A stretch of 64,000 bases of DNA from Pseudo-nitzschia pungens (GCA_037355855.1 CM074768.1:434001-498000); one strand, 5' to 3'; positions 23,332 through 34,572 are shown, counted from the stretch's first letter. Program-made: numbers and translations. Notes: a model not told the origin generated them from the letters alone.

Positions 23332-23503
23332 ATTGTTTTTGTTGACATGCGTGATGTCATCTCAAAAAATGTTTATTGTATGAATGAATTCAACATCACT
23401 TAATCATTTGTCGTATCAATTGTTTTTGTTGACATGCGTGATGTCATCGCAAAAACTGTTTATTGTATGAATGAATTCAACATCACTTAATCATTTGTCG
23501 CAT
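23332..23503. repeat. Tandem duplication of an 86-bp unit
   Basis: Two adjacent copies, 23332-23417 and 23418-23503, start AATTGTTTTTGTTGACATGC and differ at only a few positions. Neither copy is coding. The near identity points to a recent local duplication. Confidence 0.9.
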
Positions 23504-24023
23504 CAATCTTTTAAGTAAGTAACGCTCAGCAATCTGGATGCTTCTTCCTGACTCAGAATCAAATTTAAGGATTTCCTGCAGCTGGCACGTGACCTACTTT
23601 ACACAATTGCGTAGTACATTAAATAATAGGAAGAATTTGAAATATGTCTTGGTTCTTGTTTATGGAACTCCTCCGCTCGTATAGAACAAACAGATTTCAT
23701 TTGGAGAACAAGCAACAAAACGATGATGCTGACTCACTCTGCGTTATGTGATTTAAAATGTAGATTGAACCTTAGACGCATTCATATGTCATTCGATCCT
23801 AATTACCTTCTGGTAAAAAAAAAGGCGAAAGAGTCTGATACCGGTAAGAGAGACAAACCAATGATGGGAAACCCTGAAACCATCATCATATTTTTCCTCT
23901 CTCCTTCATCAGTAATTACAATATTATCATGATGCAAGAATTTGAACCGGGATAGTAAACTGATATCGTCATGTAATTGATTGAATAGTAAGGTGAATCC
24001 CCACGTAGTAGTAGCGGTAGTAG
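23504..24023. other. Intergenic spacer
   Basis: No coding exon or RNA gene is recognised. Confidence 0.45.
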
Positions 24024-24124
24024 TACTACGGAATTCCTACTATCAGCTGTCCCCCGGTTTCCGTAGAAATTACTAGTAGTTGAGGATGTAGAACCGGGGG
24101 ACAGCTGATAGGAATTCCGTAGTA
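24024..24124. mobile_element. Short hairpin (MITE-like) element, copy 1
   Basis: A near-perfect inverted repeat of about 31-34 bp begins TACTACGGAATTCC. Its arms contain ATCAGCTGTCCCCCGG and flank a loop of about 36 bp. The left arm has a three-base insertion. A second copy with the loop in opposite orientation lies at 61721-61815, so this is a dispersed element rather than a local palindrome. Confidence 0.88.
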
Positions 24125-24179
24125 ATCGGAATAGTAGCAGACTATTCTAGTAGTAGTCTCTCATCCTTGGAAAAAATTG

Positions 24180-24300
24180 CATTTGCTTTCTACTAGTACT
24201 ACTAGTAGTAGTACTACTACTAGTTGTAGCTACTACTAGTAGTAGTACTAGTAGTAGTACTACTAGTTGTAGCTACTACTACGAGTAGTTCCGCATGTGA
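24180..24300. repeat. TAC/TAG trinucleotide palindromic cluster
   Basis: Runs of TAC and TAG triplets alternate so that they are self-complementary. A TTGTAGCTACTACTA motif occurs twice about 50 bp apart. Similar clusters recur up to about 27945. Confidence 0.85.
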
Positions 24301-25264
24301 GGAAGAATCGCCTCCTGTTGTATTACTACTAGTAGTAATAGTAACAGTTGGACGAATAGAAGTATCATGCTGGTACAAATGATGTTTTAAACTAGGCTAA
24401 TGATAGCGGCAATGTATCACAATACTTACAATACTAGTAAAGGGTCTTAGGCATCATACACAGTATTGTTGTTGCAATGGAAAAAATAGTAATTATGAAT
24501 TTTCATACCGATGGGGAGGGTAATAATTTTACTTAATCATTGAAAACTAGGATGTAATAGTACTAGAATGTTCACACCATCAGATAATTGCATGGGAACT
24601 ATTTATTCTCTACTCAGCTCTTCTTCTGCACCACCCTCACTTTGAAGACTAGCCAGAAAGACTTAGTACCACCAGAGCTACTAGCTAAAAGGAAAGGGGA
24701 GGAAGGGAAGGGAAGGGAAGGAGTCAGCAACTACTAACTCCTGGTATGAGCAAAGTTAGGGGAAATCAGGGTAAACAAACTTGCTCTCATTCTACTAAAA
24801 CCAATCACACAGAGACAAAATTGAAAAAGTTGGAAGTTGAGCAAACAACCACCAATTTAAAGAACAAGAAGGTGAACTGTGTGAAAATCATTTACAAGAA
24901 GTCAGACCGATGGTACCCTTCTACCTAGTACCCGTAGTCCATAAACATAATCAGTGATAATTTCAAGGGTGCTTTATTAAATACTATGTACAAAGTAGTA
25001 ATGGTTATAGCTTATGTTCAAATGGAAATGAAAATGGCAAAGCGATAGTGAAAGAAAATGATGTATGATGATTCGAAGACTCTCAAAAACTTTTAAATTG
25101 AAGGTATGTTCGGGTGGGAGAAAAGATTGGGGGACTCGTGATTGAAGCTGTTTATCAACACGTTTGATTGCCATCGTTGAAAATCGGGAAGAAAACTGTA
25201 AACTTGATGGAACGGCGCAATGAAAGACATTCCTTGCTTAGGAAAAAAAAGGATCAGAACGGGA
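24301..25264. other. Intergenic spacer
   Basis: AT-rich, with a (GGAAG)n-like purine run near 24690-24722. The right end would include the 3' flank of the minus-strand gene at 25265. No gene is recognised. Confidence 0.45.
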
Positions 25265-25945
25265 TCAAAACATGAGAGGTTCCGCACTATCCTCGTTTGT
25301 GAGAAGAGCAACACCAAGGGCCTCCGCGATGATGCTCTGATGAGGACGGTGGACGTGGGACTCGTTGTCGGCGTCGTATCGGTAGGGCTTCGGACGGCAC
25401 GGTTTCCGAATGGGATACGGCAGGCCAAGATGCAGAGGATTCATCTTACTCGTTCCAAACAAACGATGTGATTCGTCGTCTATGCTCTTGAACGGTAGCT
25501 TGGAAAGATCAGGCAAAAATCTAAGCTGTGCACTCGTGATACCTGGGCGGTCGCGTATCTTCGCTACCCGCACCGAAGAGGACACGGCCTCGATTGCAAC
25601 AGGATCTTCGTCACTGGTGCTATCATCGGCATCTTCTGACTCTTCTTCTTCGCCGATGGATAGGGAAAGATTATCGGAAGAGAGCTGCCGATACGGGCGT
25701 AGAATAGGACTATCTAACAACCCGTTTTCCGTCACGGAGCTTCGTCTCATGCACGGGCGTTCGCCACAGGAGCTCGACCGAGAGCGGCATTGGGGGACGC
25801 AAGAATCCTCCGAATCGCTGACAACAGCAGCGCTTTCATCGGAGAGTCGAAAATTTGACATCCTGCATTGCGTCATAGCTTTTGCCATTCGCTTGGAAGT
25901 ATTCTCCATGGTTGGACTATAGATCCATGCATCAGTGCTCTCCAT
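25265..25945 (-). CDS. Hypothetical Ser-rich/acidic protein
   Basis: The ATG at 25945 gives 226 residues in one exon; the frame upstream has no ATG. The protein is Ser-, Arg- and Asp/Glu-rich with an acidic stretch (IGEEEESEDADDSTSDEDP) near the middle. It then has a more ordered C-terminal part with Pro/Tyr motifs (GLPYPIRKPCRPKPYRYDAD). Six Cys are scattered. There is no signal peptide, membrane segment or domain I recognise. Balanced composition, unlike the low-complexity antisense frames, supports a real gene. Function is unknown. Confidence 0.62.
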   Translation of the reverse strand: MESTDAWIYSPTMENTSKRMAKAMTQCRMSNFRLSDESAAVVSDSEDSCVPQCRSRSSSCGERPCMRRSSVTENGLLDSPILRPYRQLSSDNLSLSIGEEEESEDADDSTSDEDPVAIEAVSSSVRVAKIRDRPGITSAQLRFLPDLSKLPFKSIDDESHRLFGTSKMNPLHLGLPYPIRKPCRPKPYRYDADNESHVHRPHQSIIAEALGVALLTNEDSAEPLMF

Positions 25946-26550
25946 CGTGAACTGAGTGTTAACATTCAAAAGTTCGTTATGAAAATGTTATGATTGGAAC
26001 CAACCAACAAAAAAAATAATGCACCTTTGCCCTTGTTATTTGTTTTCTTCCGATTTGGTACCGAGATGGAAGTTTTTGTAGAATGGGACCAACCACGGAA
26101 TAGAAACATGAAGGTAGCGTAACAAGTGCGTTTTGAAACTGCATTTTCAGGAGACTTGAGCAATTGATGTTAAAAGTCAATGCGAAATCGAAATTGTCCG
26201 TGAAAAATTTGTACGGTTTCACACTTAGTTGAAAGCTCTCTGGGTAAGATTCGATTGGTTAAAATGGCATGAAGCATTACGGGCAATATTCGAATCATCA
26301 CCAACTTCCGATGAATATTGGGATGGGAACGAGAAAGGGCAATATTCTTTCACCTACGTTTGACAGCGTCACGCAAGTTCGCATTGCTAGAAGAAGTCGT
26401 GTTTGAAGCGAATCAAAAGTACTCTTTTGTTGGCGCGTCGGGACCACAGTGCTATAAGTAACGATAACAGGTGTTTGCAATTTTCAGTTCATTTTCTGAT
26501 CTTGGAATCTATTCTCTTATTTGGGCTGTGGTCGACTGTACCGAATTTTG
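25946..26550. other. Intergenic spacer
   Basis: No gene is recognised upstream of the minus-strand gene. AT-rich sequence. Confidence 0.45.
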
Positions 26551-26735
26551 ATTGGACCGGTTCGGGAAATCGATACCGCAACATGGGTTTCTACGTGAAA
26601 CTTGGTAGACTGAGATACCAGTTCTCGTTTGACGTTGATTGGACTGGTTCGGGAAATCAATGAGAAGCTAGTTGACAGTGGATTTTACGTGAATCTTCGG
26701 AGGATGGGATACGAGTTCTCGTTTGAGGTTCTGGT
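26551..26735. repeat. Degenerate tandem repeat of ~90 bp
   Basis: Two units start GATTGGACYGGTTCGGGAAA and end GTTCTCGTTTGASGTT. The middle portions have diverged, so this is older than the duplication at 23332. Confidence 0.75.
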
Positions 26736-29223
26736 TTGAGATGTACCGGTACCAGCAGATGGTCTTGACGTCCACCAGTTGGATGACATCACCAGCATGA
26801 TCAGCATGGGATCCCGATACCCTTAGTTTCTTGTTTCCTGTCTTTCTACTACGAAGTGAAAAGAATAGAAGTAAGATCTTACTTCGCGGTGGTTTTAGAC
26901 TTGTCCCGAAGTAGTTCTATCACCTTCTTTGGCAGTAGTAGTAGCTGGTAACAGTAGTGGTAGGTTAGTTCTTGCTGCCGGTAACCTTACGGATACTAGT
27001 AGTACTACCTTTAGTAGTAAGGTACTACCGGTATCATTCGTGAATCATACTACTAGTACCGTACCTCTTTAGAGGAGAAGAGTGCGACTCACTACACACT
27101 GCGTATTTCAAAAAAGTGTGAACACTGTTACCGGTACCGAGTAATCGGTACCGGTACTGTTGGTGGTAGTATTTATTTCCAAAAAAGTGTAACACTGTTA
27201 CCGGTACCGGTAACTTACTGTTGGTGGCAGTATTTCGTGTTATTTATGATCATCATCAACAACAGCAAGTTACTAGTACCGTATGGTTTGATGATTGTCC
27301 ACCAAGGAGAAAATGCATTCTGCTACTACTACTACTAGTAGTTAGTACTAGTAGTACTAGGGAAGAAAGATAAGGAAGTTCCAAGAATTTCAATCAAAAT
27401 CATTGCAGCAAAGAAGCAATTGTTGCTATTTGAAATCCATTTGCATGGTCTCTGAAACAAGTTGAATTTTGTGTTCTTTCTGCTGTGGCCATCACTACTA
27501 GTACTAGTACTACTACTACTACTACTTGTCTGAGCAGCTACTCCAATGCAACCATGGGTGTGAATGAAACAAGAATGATGCTGTCTCCTGTGAAAATGTT
27601 TTGCAATCATGAACAAAGATAGAGATGAGGAAGACTCCCAAATGCAGCACTTGGAGCTAGTAGTAGTAGTAGCTAGTATTGATCAGGAAATTGTGACTCC
27701 TTTTCAATAGTAGCCAGCAATGGCATCCCAAGTTGTTACTAGTAGTTTCTATTACTACTACTAGTACTAGTAGTAGCACTACTATGGACTGAACTTTAGC
27801 TTGAAATGCAAGCTTTGTAGCTTTGACATGGGTAGTGTGTCTGTGCTGTCAATATCCCTGAGGGAAATTGGATGAGCTTTGGTTGTGGGTATGGTGGTTG
27901 TGCAGCTGGTAAGCCAGTACTGCTACTACTAGTAGTAGTAGTACCATAGCTAGTAGGTCATGAGTGATCCTTGCTTTTTATTCATGATGACAGCCATCAC
28001 TGAAAATTCTTCACACCACCAGCAATGTTGCTGCTCACCACGGTGGAACACAGATCAGTTAATTCCTGTGCCATTAATGAGCAAATGGGCCTGCCCTCTC
28101 TCTCGGAGATCTCCACAGTTCCTGGTGCTGGTGGTTCATTCTTTTTGAGATGATTGGTAGCTCCTATCACTACTACTATTATTGCTCCTGCCCTTCGGCG
28201 AGGAATCTCCCGGACTACCCGGTGCTTGTGCCTCTGTGATAGAGGTGTCTGTATTGGTTTGCCCTCCAAGAAGGGGAGACCTCTGGTGGCACTCGGCACT
28301 CGTTCATTTTGAGATTGATGGCTAGTAACCTTATTGCTCCTGCCCTCGGGGGAATCCTCACTGGGACCTCCCGTGTTTCAGTACTTGTGAGATTGCTCAT
28401 TGGTTGCACACCGAACGAATAAAAAGAACCTTCTCTCAAAGGGCATATTACCTTTTGATGCCGAACATCTGGTATCGAACAAGAGAACCCAGGAAACTCG
28501 AGTACCGTACGTAGAGCCTACGAAGTGTATTCTCTCAAACTTTGAATAATCGTAGCGTACAACCAACGGGGTGGCTGTATCGTAACCTTACGTATGATAC
28601 CACTGAATCGGGTAAACCTTCCTACAGGAACCAGTACCAGTTCCAGTACTGGTATTACGGTAAGGTTACCAATAAGTTATCATGATGTGAGATTGCTGAT
28701 CGGAAAACTTCGCATTATTTACATACCTTGCCTACCTATCCACATACCTATCATTCTCGGATGCGGGGTGCGTGCTTCGTGACGTTTTTTCTCTTTCGAA
28801 GAAAAAGGGAAAGCTGCACCCCCCAAACAAAGATCAATCATCCCATCTCAAAAAAAGAAAGTCGTCACAAAACGAAACAAAAAATCAACCGACGATTGAC
28901 GTTCGACGGTTAGCGATCTTCCCCTCAACGAAATACAATGATAATGAAGCAAAATACCGTACAGTACGTGCGTGACACCCAGGATCCTGCCATTGCCGTG
29001 CACTCTCCATATACCACATTCATAACCCTGAATTGCATCGCTGCTACAGCTTTTCCGGTGTTACTTGTACCGGATTGATTGATTCATTCGTTCGAGATCA
29101 CGTGCACGGAATTCGTTCGATCGATCTATTGATTGCGCGAATACGGCAGAACGGATTTCATTTCATTCCGTTCCAATCGAATCCAATCCAATCCGTCCAG
29201 GGAAAGATTCGAAATACTACGCA
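26736..29223. other. Repeat-rich gene-poor spacer
   Basis: About 2.5 kb without a recognisable gene. TAC/TAG triplet clusters occur near 26936-27060, 27320-27360, 27496-27530, 27658-27685, 27735-27785 and 27920-27945. A short phrase, TTATTGCTCCTGCCCT, recurs near 28180 and 28330. The right end would include the promoter of the nitroreductase locus, with an (AATCC)n-like run near 29177-29205. Confidence 0.5.
27112..27232. repeat. Tandem repeat rich in ACCGGTACC
   Basis: Two units share AAAAAAGTGT, AACACTGTTACCGGTACCG and TACTGTTGGTGGYAGTATTT. The second unit lacks about 15 bases of the first. Confidence 0.82.
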
Positions 29224-30314
29224 ATGATGGGAACAACAAGATCATCATCGTCGTCATCATCGTCCTCATCGAGGACGAGGAAACGATTGTCGTCTCGGAA
29301 ATTTCTAGTGGCGGCGACACTCCTGGTGCTCGGATGGAGTTCGTCCCCGCCTCGTTCCGCAACGATCGTCGACGGGTTTGCGATTAGCTCCTCCCGCGCT
29401 GCCGCAAGACACCAACCGCTGCACCCGGAAGAGTTGTCTCGACTCCCACGCGGACGCCGTCAGAGGGCGCAGCAGCGGTTCGCGTCCGTCCCGCCACCAT
29501 CTTCCGATGACAACGCCACGCAAACCACCAGAGCCGATGCCGATGTCGATGCTGCGGCCGCGACGATCCCCCGCATTGCCTCCGTGGACGACGCCATCGC
29601 GAACCGCTACGCCTGCACCCGGTACCAGCGCCACGACGGAAACTACGATGGGAGCCGGACTCCCTCCACGAGCGATCCCCGAACCGTCGCGCTGGCCCGG
29701 GAGGCCCTGGAGCTGGCCCGCCGGGCCCCGACCGGATTCAACGTCCAGCCGTACAAGCTGCTGCTGGTGGAATCCCCCGAGGCCAAGAAGGCGCTCGGCA
29801 AAGTTCTGCATCGGTCCGCAACAAGGACCGGGTCCTGGACTCGGATTGTTCCGTCGTCTTCTTGGCGGACCGGGAGGCGATGCGATCCTGGACCGACTAC
29901 CGTTCCATGCTGCTGGACGAAGCCTCCAACCCTTCCTCGGCGAAGCGCAACGCGGCCAAGTCGGCGCTCGGGATGGCTCAAGCTCCGGGCGCTGGTGGCG
30001 CTCTTTTCGTCGGGCTTTCCCCTGCCCAAGATCGTGGCCGGGACCGGTGTCGTTTGGCCTGCGCCTCTCCATGCGGGTCGTGTCGTGGATCACCCGGTCG
30101 AGACTGGTGGTCCCGACCCTGAGCAGCCCCGAGTGCTGGTCCCAGAAGAACACGATGCTGGTGGCCATGGCGTACATGCTGGGCTGCTCGGCGCGGGGAC
30201 TCGACACGACGCCGATGGAGGGGTACCTGTCGTGGGGGATCCGCCAATCCCTGGGGATCCCGCGGCGGTACACGATTCCGCTCGTGGTCTCGACGGGCAG
30301 GGACTTTGCGAACC

Positions 30315-30345
<31 letters not shown>

Positions 30346-30476
30346 CGGGGCTTCGGATTCCGGAGCATTCGAATCCGAATCCGACGACGCCGGGATGGCC
30401 CACGGGAAACACCGAGGAGACGGCGACCCCGCGGTATCCCATCGACACGGTCTTGTACGAAAACGGATTTCCGTGA
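29224..30476 (+). pseudogene. Nitroreductase-family gene broken by multiple frameshifts
   Basis: Homology to FMN-dependent nitroreductases is spread over all three frames. The start at 29224 gives a Ser-rich start, a hydrophobic segment (FLVAATLLVLGWSSS) and a Phe-led site (DGFAISSS) like a plastid bipartite leader. ANRYACTRY and LELARRAPTGFNVQPYKLLL follow. The frame then changes near 29818 (to VLDSDCSVVFLADREAM), near 29970 (back to LKLRALVALFSSGFPLPKI) and near 30045 (to LRLSMRVVSW ... GLDTTPMEGYLSWGIRQSLG). It changes again near 30400 to end TPRYPIDTVLYENGFP with a stop at 30474-30476. Each change needs one or two bases, near G/C runs, with no plausible intron. It is either a recent pseudogene or a locus with base-call errors; a poly-Asn tract lies near 30318. 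Confidence 0.82.
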
Positions 30477-31650
30477 GGGAGCGAGCGAGCGAGCGCGTCG
30501 TCGTCGGTGGCGACAACCAAGGAAAGGTGTCGGAGAACGCGTCTGCAATGTCGTGAGTGTGAACATAGTGTCGGAATGAAATAATAACAACGATAATGAC
30601 AGTAATTATGATGGGTTTTTGTTTCGATTCCTACCGAGGGAGTCCAATGTGCATGGATCCTTGTTTTGTCTCCGTTGCTCGCAATGAAGGGCAGAAGAAA
30701 GGGTGCTTTTTCCAACCACTATCACGCGAGTCGGATGGGATGTTGTGTGTTCGTTGGATGTTCGTTGCCCCCACCGGTGGAAAAAAACTCGCATCGGTCC
30801 TCTCGCAGCAGCAGAGAGGGCCGGCGAGAACCATTTGTTTTTGGTTTCGGTTCCACCCTTCGCCGTCGGAGATTCCTTCGCGCGTCGCGAGTGTCGATCG
30901 ATGCGCCGGAGTCCGTCGTCGGTCAACGGCGGGGTCCCGATCCGCTACGAAGCACGCGTGTGACGACTAATACGCTATCGATCACAATTATCTCCGTCGA
31001 ATTGTGCGAGCAGAGCAAAAGGCCGCAAACCGAGAGGAGATCACGAGTGCCGACGGCCCGCATCTCTCCCAACGCGTCCGATCGTGCCTCGTGGCATGCA
31101 CAAGGCGTGGCGAGAAACGTCACGGAGCACGGGTCCAACCGGCGTGCATACTCCAAACGCTTGTTCCCTGTGCTTTGGGATTCGATGGGATGGAATGGAA
31201 CGGGATGGAATGGAATACAATCCACGAATTCGATGCGTGTTTGTTTCGGTTTTTTTTTTGGTTTTCTTTAGTTTAAGTAGTGTATTGAGAATCATCTATC
31301 TAGGTCGCACGTACCCTACCATGCAAAACGGTAACACCGTGTTCCTCGAGCGCAAACAATTCAAATCGCATCACATCACATCACATCACATCACATCAAA
31401 TAACTCTACGTCACGTCACGTCACGTCACATCAACAACCCTACGTATCACCACCGACAGCAACGGGAGAGCCGACAATATAAATAGATCGACGAGGAGTT
31501 CCGAACCTTTCATAGTGTTCGGTTCCGTTGGTTTCCGGTCGTGCAGTGGTAGCAGAGAGGTAGTTTTCCTTCGTTGGATTGCAGTTGCTTGTTCGATTGT
31601 TCGCTTGCTGTCTTGATGGATTCGATTGGATTCGATTCGATTTAACTGGT
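30477..31650. other. Intergenic spacer with pentanucleotide arrays
   Basis: No gene is supported. Open frames across 30600-31270 have biased, unconserved-looking composition. (ATGGA)n lies at 31185-31216, (CATCA)n at 31368-31398 and (CGTCA)n at 31409-31431. Confidence 0.5.
31368..31431. repeat. Two adjacent pentanucleotide arrays, (CATCA)n then (CGTCA)n
   Basis: The units differ by one base and are separated by about 10 bp, suggesting one array changed its unit. Confidence 0.85.
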
Positions 31651-32798
31651 TTACTCTTCCTTGGCGGCCTCTTCTTCCTTGGTGGAGAGTCCCGCGAGAG
31701 CCTCTGCCGCATCGTCGGCCTCCTTGGAGGGAGCTGCGTCTTCTCCGTCCAGGATTTTTTGCATCTCGGCCTGCTTTTCCTCAAAGACCTTCTTGAAGTT
31801 GTTGGCAATATCGGAATCGGCGAATCGAATGGCAAAGACGGTCTCCACCAGTTCTCCCCCGGCAAAGTCAAAGGCGGACCAGACCCACGATCGGTCCGAT
31901 CCGGCGTTGGGCTCCAGGGTGATGCGGGGATCGAGGGCGTGGTTGACAATGACCTTCATGGTCTTTTCCTGTCGCATCAGGACGCGCATGCGCTGGTGCT
32001 CCTTGTGCTGGAGGATGCGGATGTCTCCGATCCCGCGCTCCTTCCACGACTTTTTGCCCGAGCCGACGTCCAGCATGGTCTCGCCGTAGAGGAAGAGCTT
32101 TCCTCGCTGCGTGTAAACGACATTCTCTTCTTCTTCTCCCGAGACAACCTCGACCTCCTCCAGTTCGACCTGTGGTTCGATTCGATTGGATTCGATTGGA
32201 TTGGGTTCGTTTGGATTGGATTGAATTGGATTCGTTTCGTGTTGATTGTGTTGGAGATAAAAATGTCAATTTCAGTGATATTTATTTGTTGTTGTTGTTG
32301 TGTCGGTTTCCATGTTTCATTTGATATTCGTTCGGCACGACAAAATCGGGAACAGAACGATATTCATGGCATTTATTTGTTTCCCAAACAGTTCAGGAAT
32401 ATTCAATAATCCAATCGATTTTGAAGGGAAACGACACAACGAGATGCGGCACGGTGCGAAGAGTAACGAAGCGAAACGAGACATCCGAGCGAAAGCAAAC
32501 CAATCAGAAATCCATCCGATTCAATCGATGCAATATCCGAGTGCAAATCGCGAAAGAAACCGAAGATAACGACAAGAGTAGCAATGCAAACGTATTGGTG
32601 AGCGTTGTTGATAAAAAACTACGCCACATCGCATCGCATCGCATTGCGTCAAACAGTGGCATCGGACACACGAATGGGAAACAGAACGGAACGGGAATCG
32701 GAACGGGAACGTACCACGGGGGCGAACTCGGCGGTGCTCTCTTCCTGGGCCTGTTCCTCTCCGGCGGGGGGTGTGGTCTTGTTTTTTTCTTCCGACAT
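31651..32798 (-). CDS. RANBP1: Ran-binding protein 1 (RanBD1 domain)
   Basis: Two exons, 32798-32715 and 32169-31651, join in phase 0 across a 545-bp intron (GTACGT donor, CACAG acceptor) to give 200 residues. Exon 1 gives an acidic start ending EFAPV. Exon 2 opens VELEEVEVVSGEEEE, the usual entry to a RanBD1 domain. It continues with GKLFLYGETMLDVGSGKKSW, WKERGIGDIRILQHKEHQRM, RVLMRQEKTMKVIVNHAL and WVWSAFDFAGGELVETVFAIRF, then FKKVFEEKQAEM and an Ala/Glu-rich tail. RanBP1 binds Ran-GTP and helps RanGAP release export complexes in the cytoplasm. The length is normal for the family. The intron contains GATTG/GATTC pentamer runs just upstream of the acceptor. Confidence 0.95.
32173..32236. repeat. 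GATTG/GATTC pentanucleotide run in the RanBP1 intron
   Basis: Irregular tandem 5-bp units (ATTGG, ATTCG) begin three bases before the intron's 3' splice site on the coding strand. Confidence 0.82.
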
Positions 32799-33707
32799 GG
32801 TAGCAGTGTAGATCAAATAGTAATGGTCCGCTAAACTGGGATAGATGGTTGGGCAGGGAGGTTGTGGAACAAATAGCGGTTGTGGTTCGGAGCACAAGTA
32901 CTTACGCTGTAAGGTTTACCGTAACCTTAGGGCATCGACGCCTACAATCGATTGGTGTGTACGTACCAGTAGAAAAGTCTACAGACACCCACCCCACTCA
33001 CTCACTCGAACTACCGTAAGGTTAATTTACCGTACGGTATGCACGACGGGAGAGCTTGCTTGCCCGACGAAAAAAAGATGTTGCTTGGTGTTCAGCGGTC
33101 GCAAACTCACCCAAAAAAAACTCGCGGCGGACCAATGGCAGCCATCGGAACGATTGGCAAGGGAACGGGAAAAAGGAAGGGAATCGAAGGATACGGATAC
33201 CGATAAAGGACAGACGCATACATAAGTGGAAGGAGTATCACGCGCGCGCCGGGCGTCCTCGAAGTTTGAAAATCGGTATGCGGGATGTCGATGTCGATCC
33301 GTGACTGAACGAGATTCATTCGGATTGATTGAGATTGGATTGGTTGAGATTGAGATTTTGAGATTTTGAAAATTCCATCCCATCCCATCTCAAAAGCCGA
33401 AGGATGATCCGCATCAAAAAAGAAGGCATGATTTTTGTTGATTCGATTGATTCTTCGCTTCGGATCTTCTGATTGGATTCTCGAAGCACTACGTGTACTG
33501 GTACGTAATAACCTTCATCGTACTTTATTGTACGAAACGGTTGCATAACTACTCTTACTGCATACCGGTAAGTTACTCGAAATTGGCAGAAAGGAGATTA
33601 CAGTCAACGGAATCACATAAAGCACAAAGCACATCGCACATAAATCGGTCACATACCGTACCTACTCCAAACAATTGTCCAGGCAAAGACCACACACCGC
33701 TCGCAAC
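32799..33707. other. Divergent promoter region between RanBP1 and the CX9C gene
   Basis: Both flanking genes start outward from here, on opposite strands. It contains several GTAAGGTTWACCGTA words (about 32909-32930, 33013-33038, 33555-33575) and a GATTGAGATTG run at 33325-33370. No exon is recognised. Confidence 0.5.
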
Positions 33708-34572
33708 ATGTCGGAATCCGCAACAGCAACAGCAACCGTAGCAGCATCGGCACCGGCATCCGCACCCGACTCCCCCGGCGGCAGCAACGAGAAGAACGAT
33801 TGTTCGTCGCTCGTGCGGAAGCGCGAGAACTGCTACCGCAAGCACGAGCTCGGCGACGCCGCGGCCATCACCGCGAACCAGCACGCCTCCGACAGGTTCC
33901 AGAAGTGCTGGGCGACCACGCTCCGGGCCAAGCGGTGCCTGGCCTTTTCGCACTGCGCCCGGGAAGCCCTCGACTACTACCGGACCCCGTCGGATGCGTT
34001 CGTGGAGGGGGTGAACGGTCCCTCCGACAAGGGCTACTGCGCCGCCTACGACGAGGCCTTTTGTGCGTAACACACGGTAATCAACGTTGTTGTGCATGGG
34101 ATGGAATGCAATGCAATGCAATGCAATGGAATCGTGGAGTGATTGCGGATGGATGCGGTGGGTGATAGCTCGGGCAACCCGCTCTCACTTCTCACTTTTG
34201 TTTTGCGCGTTGTACCATCACCCGTGTTTTTTTCTCTGTTTCGTTGCCAATCGCACCATTGTTGTCGCGGTGTGATTGTCGTTCTTGTCGTTGAATTGGA
34301 ATCATCTTGCAATGACATTTCGTGACATTGCACGACACGACACGACACGACACGACATTACACGCCACTCGGTGGCAGGCTTTGGGAACCCCCGGATCAT
34401 GAAGATCGACCTCGAGTCGGCGCGGCACCAGAAGCAGCAGAAATACCGCCAGGAATCCTTCGAGCACCACGAGCGGTGGAAGCGACGCGTCGTGAACAGC
34501 AAGCCGAAGCAGGCCCGGTGCGAGCAATTCCGAAACAAGCTCCACCAATGCCTCCGCGAGCACGGGGTGTGA
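33708..34572 (+). CDS. Multi-CX9C (CHCH-type) protein, probably mitochondrial intermembrane space
   Basis: Exons 33708-34062 and 34379-34572, joined across a 316-bp intron, give 182 residues. The donor GTGCGT splits a Cys codon that is restored at the acceptor, which supports this splice over the nearby GTAAC. After an Ala/Ser/Thr-rich start come CSSLVRKRENC and CWATTLRAKRC (both C-x9-C), a C-x7-C pair (GYCAAYDEAFC) and, near the end, CEQFRNKLHQC (C-x9-C). Twin CX9C proteins are oxidised by Mia40 in the intermembrane space. Several belong to respiratory complex I or IV assembly; an NDUFA8-like identity is possible but not shown. The intron contains (AATGC)n and (CGACA)n arrays. Confidence 0.82.
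34331..34357. repeat. Pentanucleotide array (CACGA)n in the CX9C-gene intron
   Basis: About five tandem copies lie some 20 bp upstream of the 3' splice site. A shorter (AATGC)n array lies at 34106-34128 near the 5' end of the same intron. Confidence 0.85.

Noticed and set aside
23930..23960. TTTGAACCGGGA resembling a tRNA T-loop on the minus strand
   Set aside because: The flanking bases do not form T, anticodon or acceptor stems.
28140..28430. Repeated phrase TTATTGCTCCTGCCCT suggesting a duplicated gene fragment
   Set aside because: Only a 16-bp phrase and a loose context repeat; there is no coding frame or clear duplication boundary.
30666..31271. 201-codon plus-strand open frame
   Set aside because: Composition is irregular, it runs into an (ATGGA)n array, and it has no motif or signal peptide.
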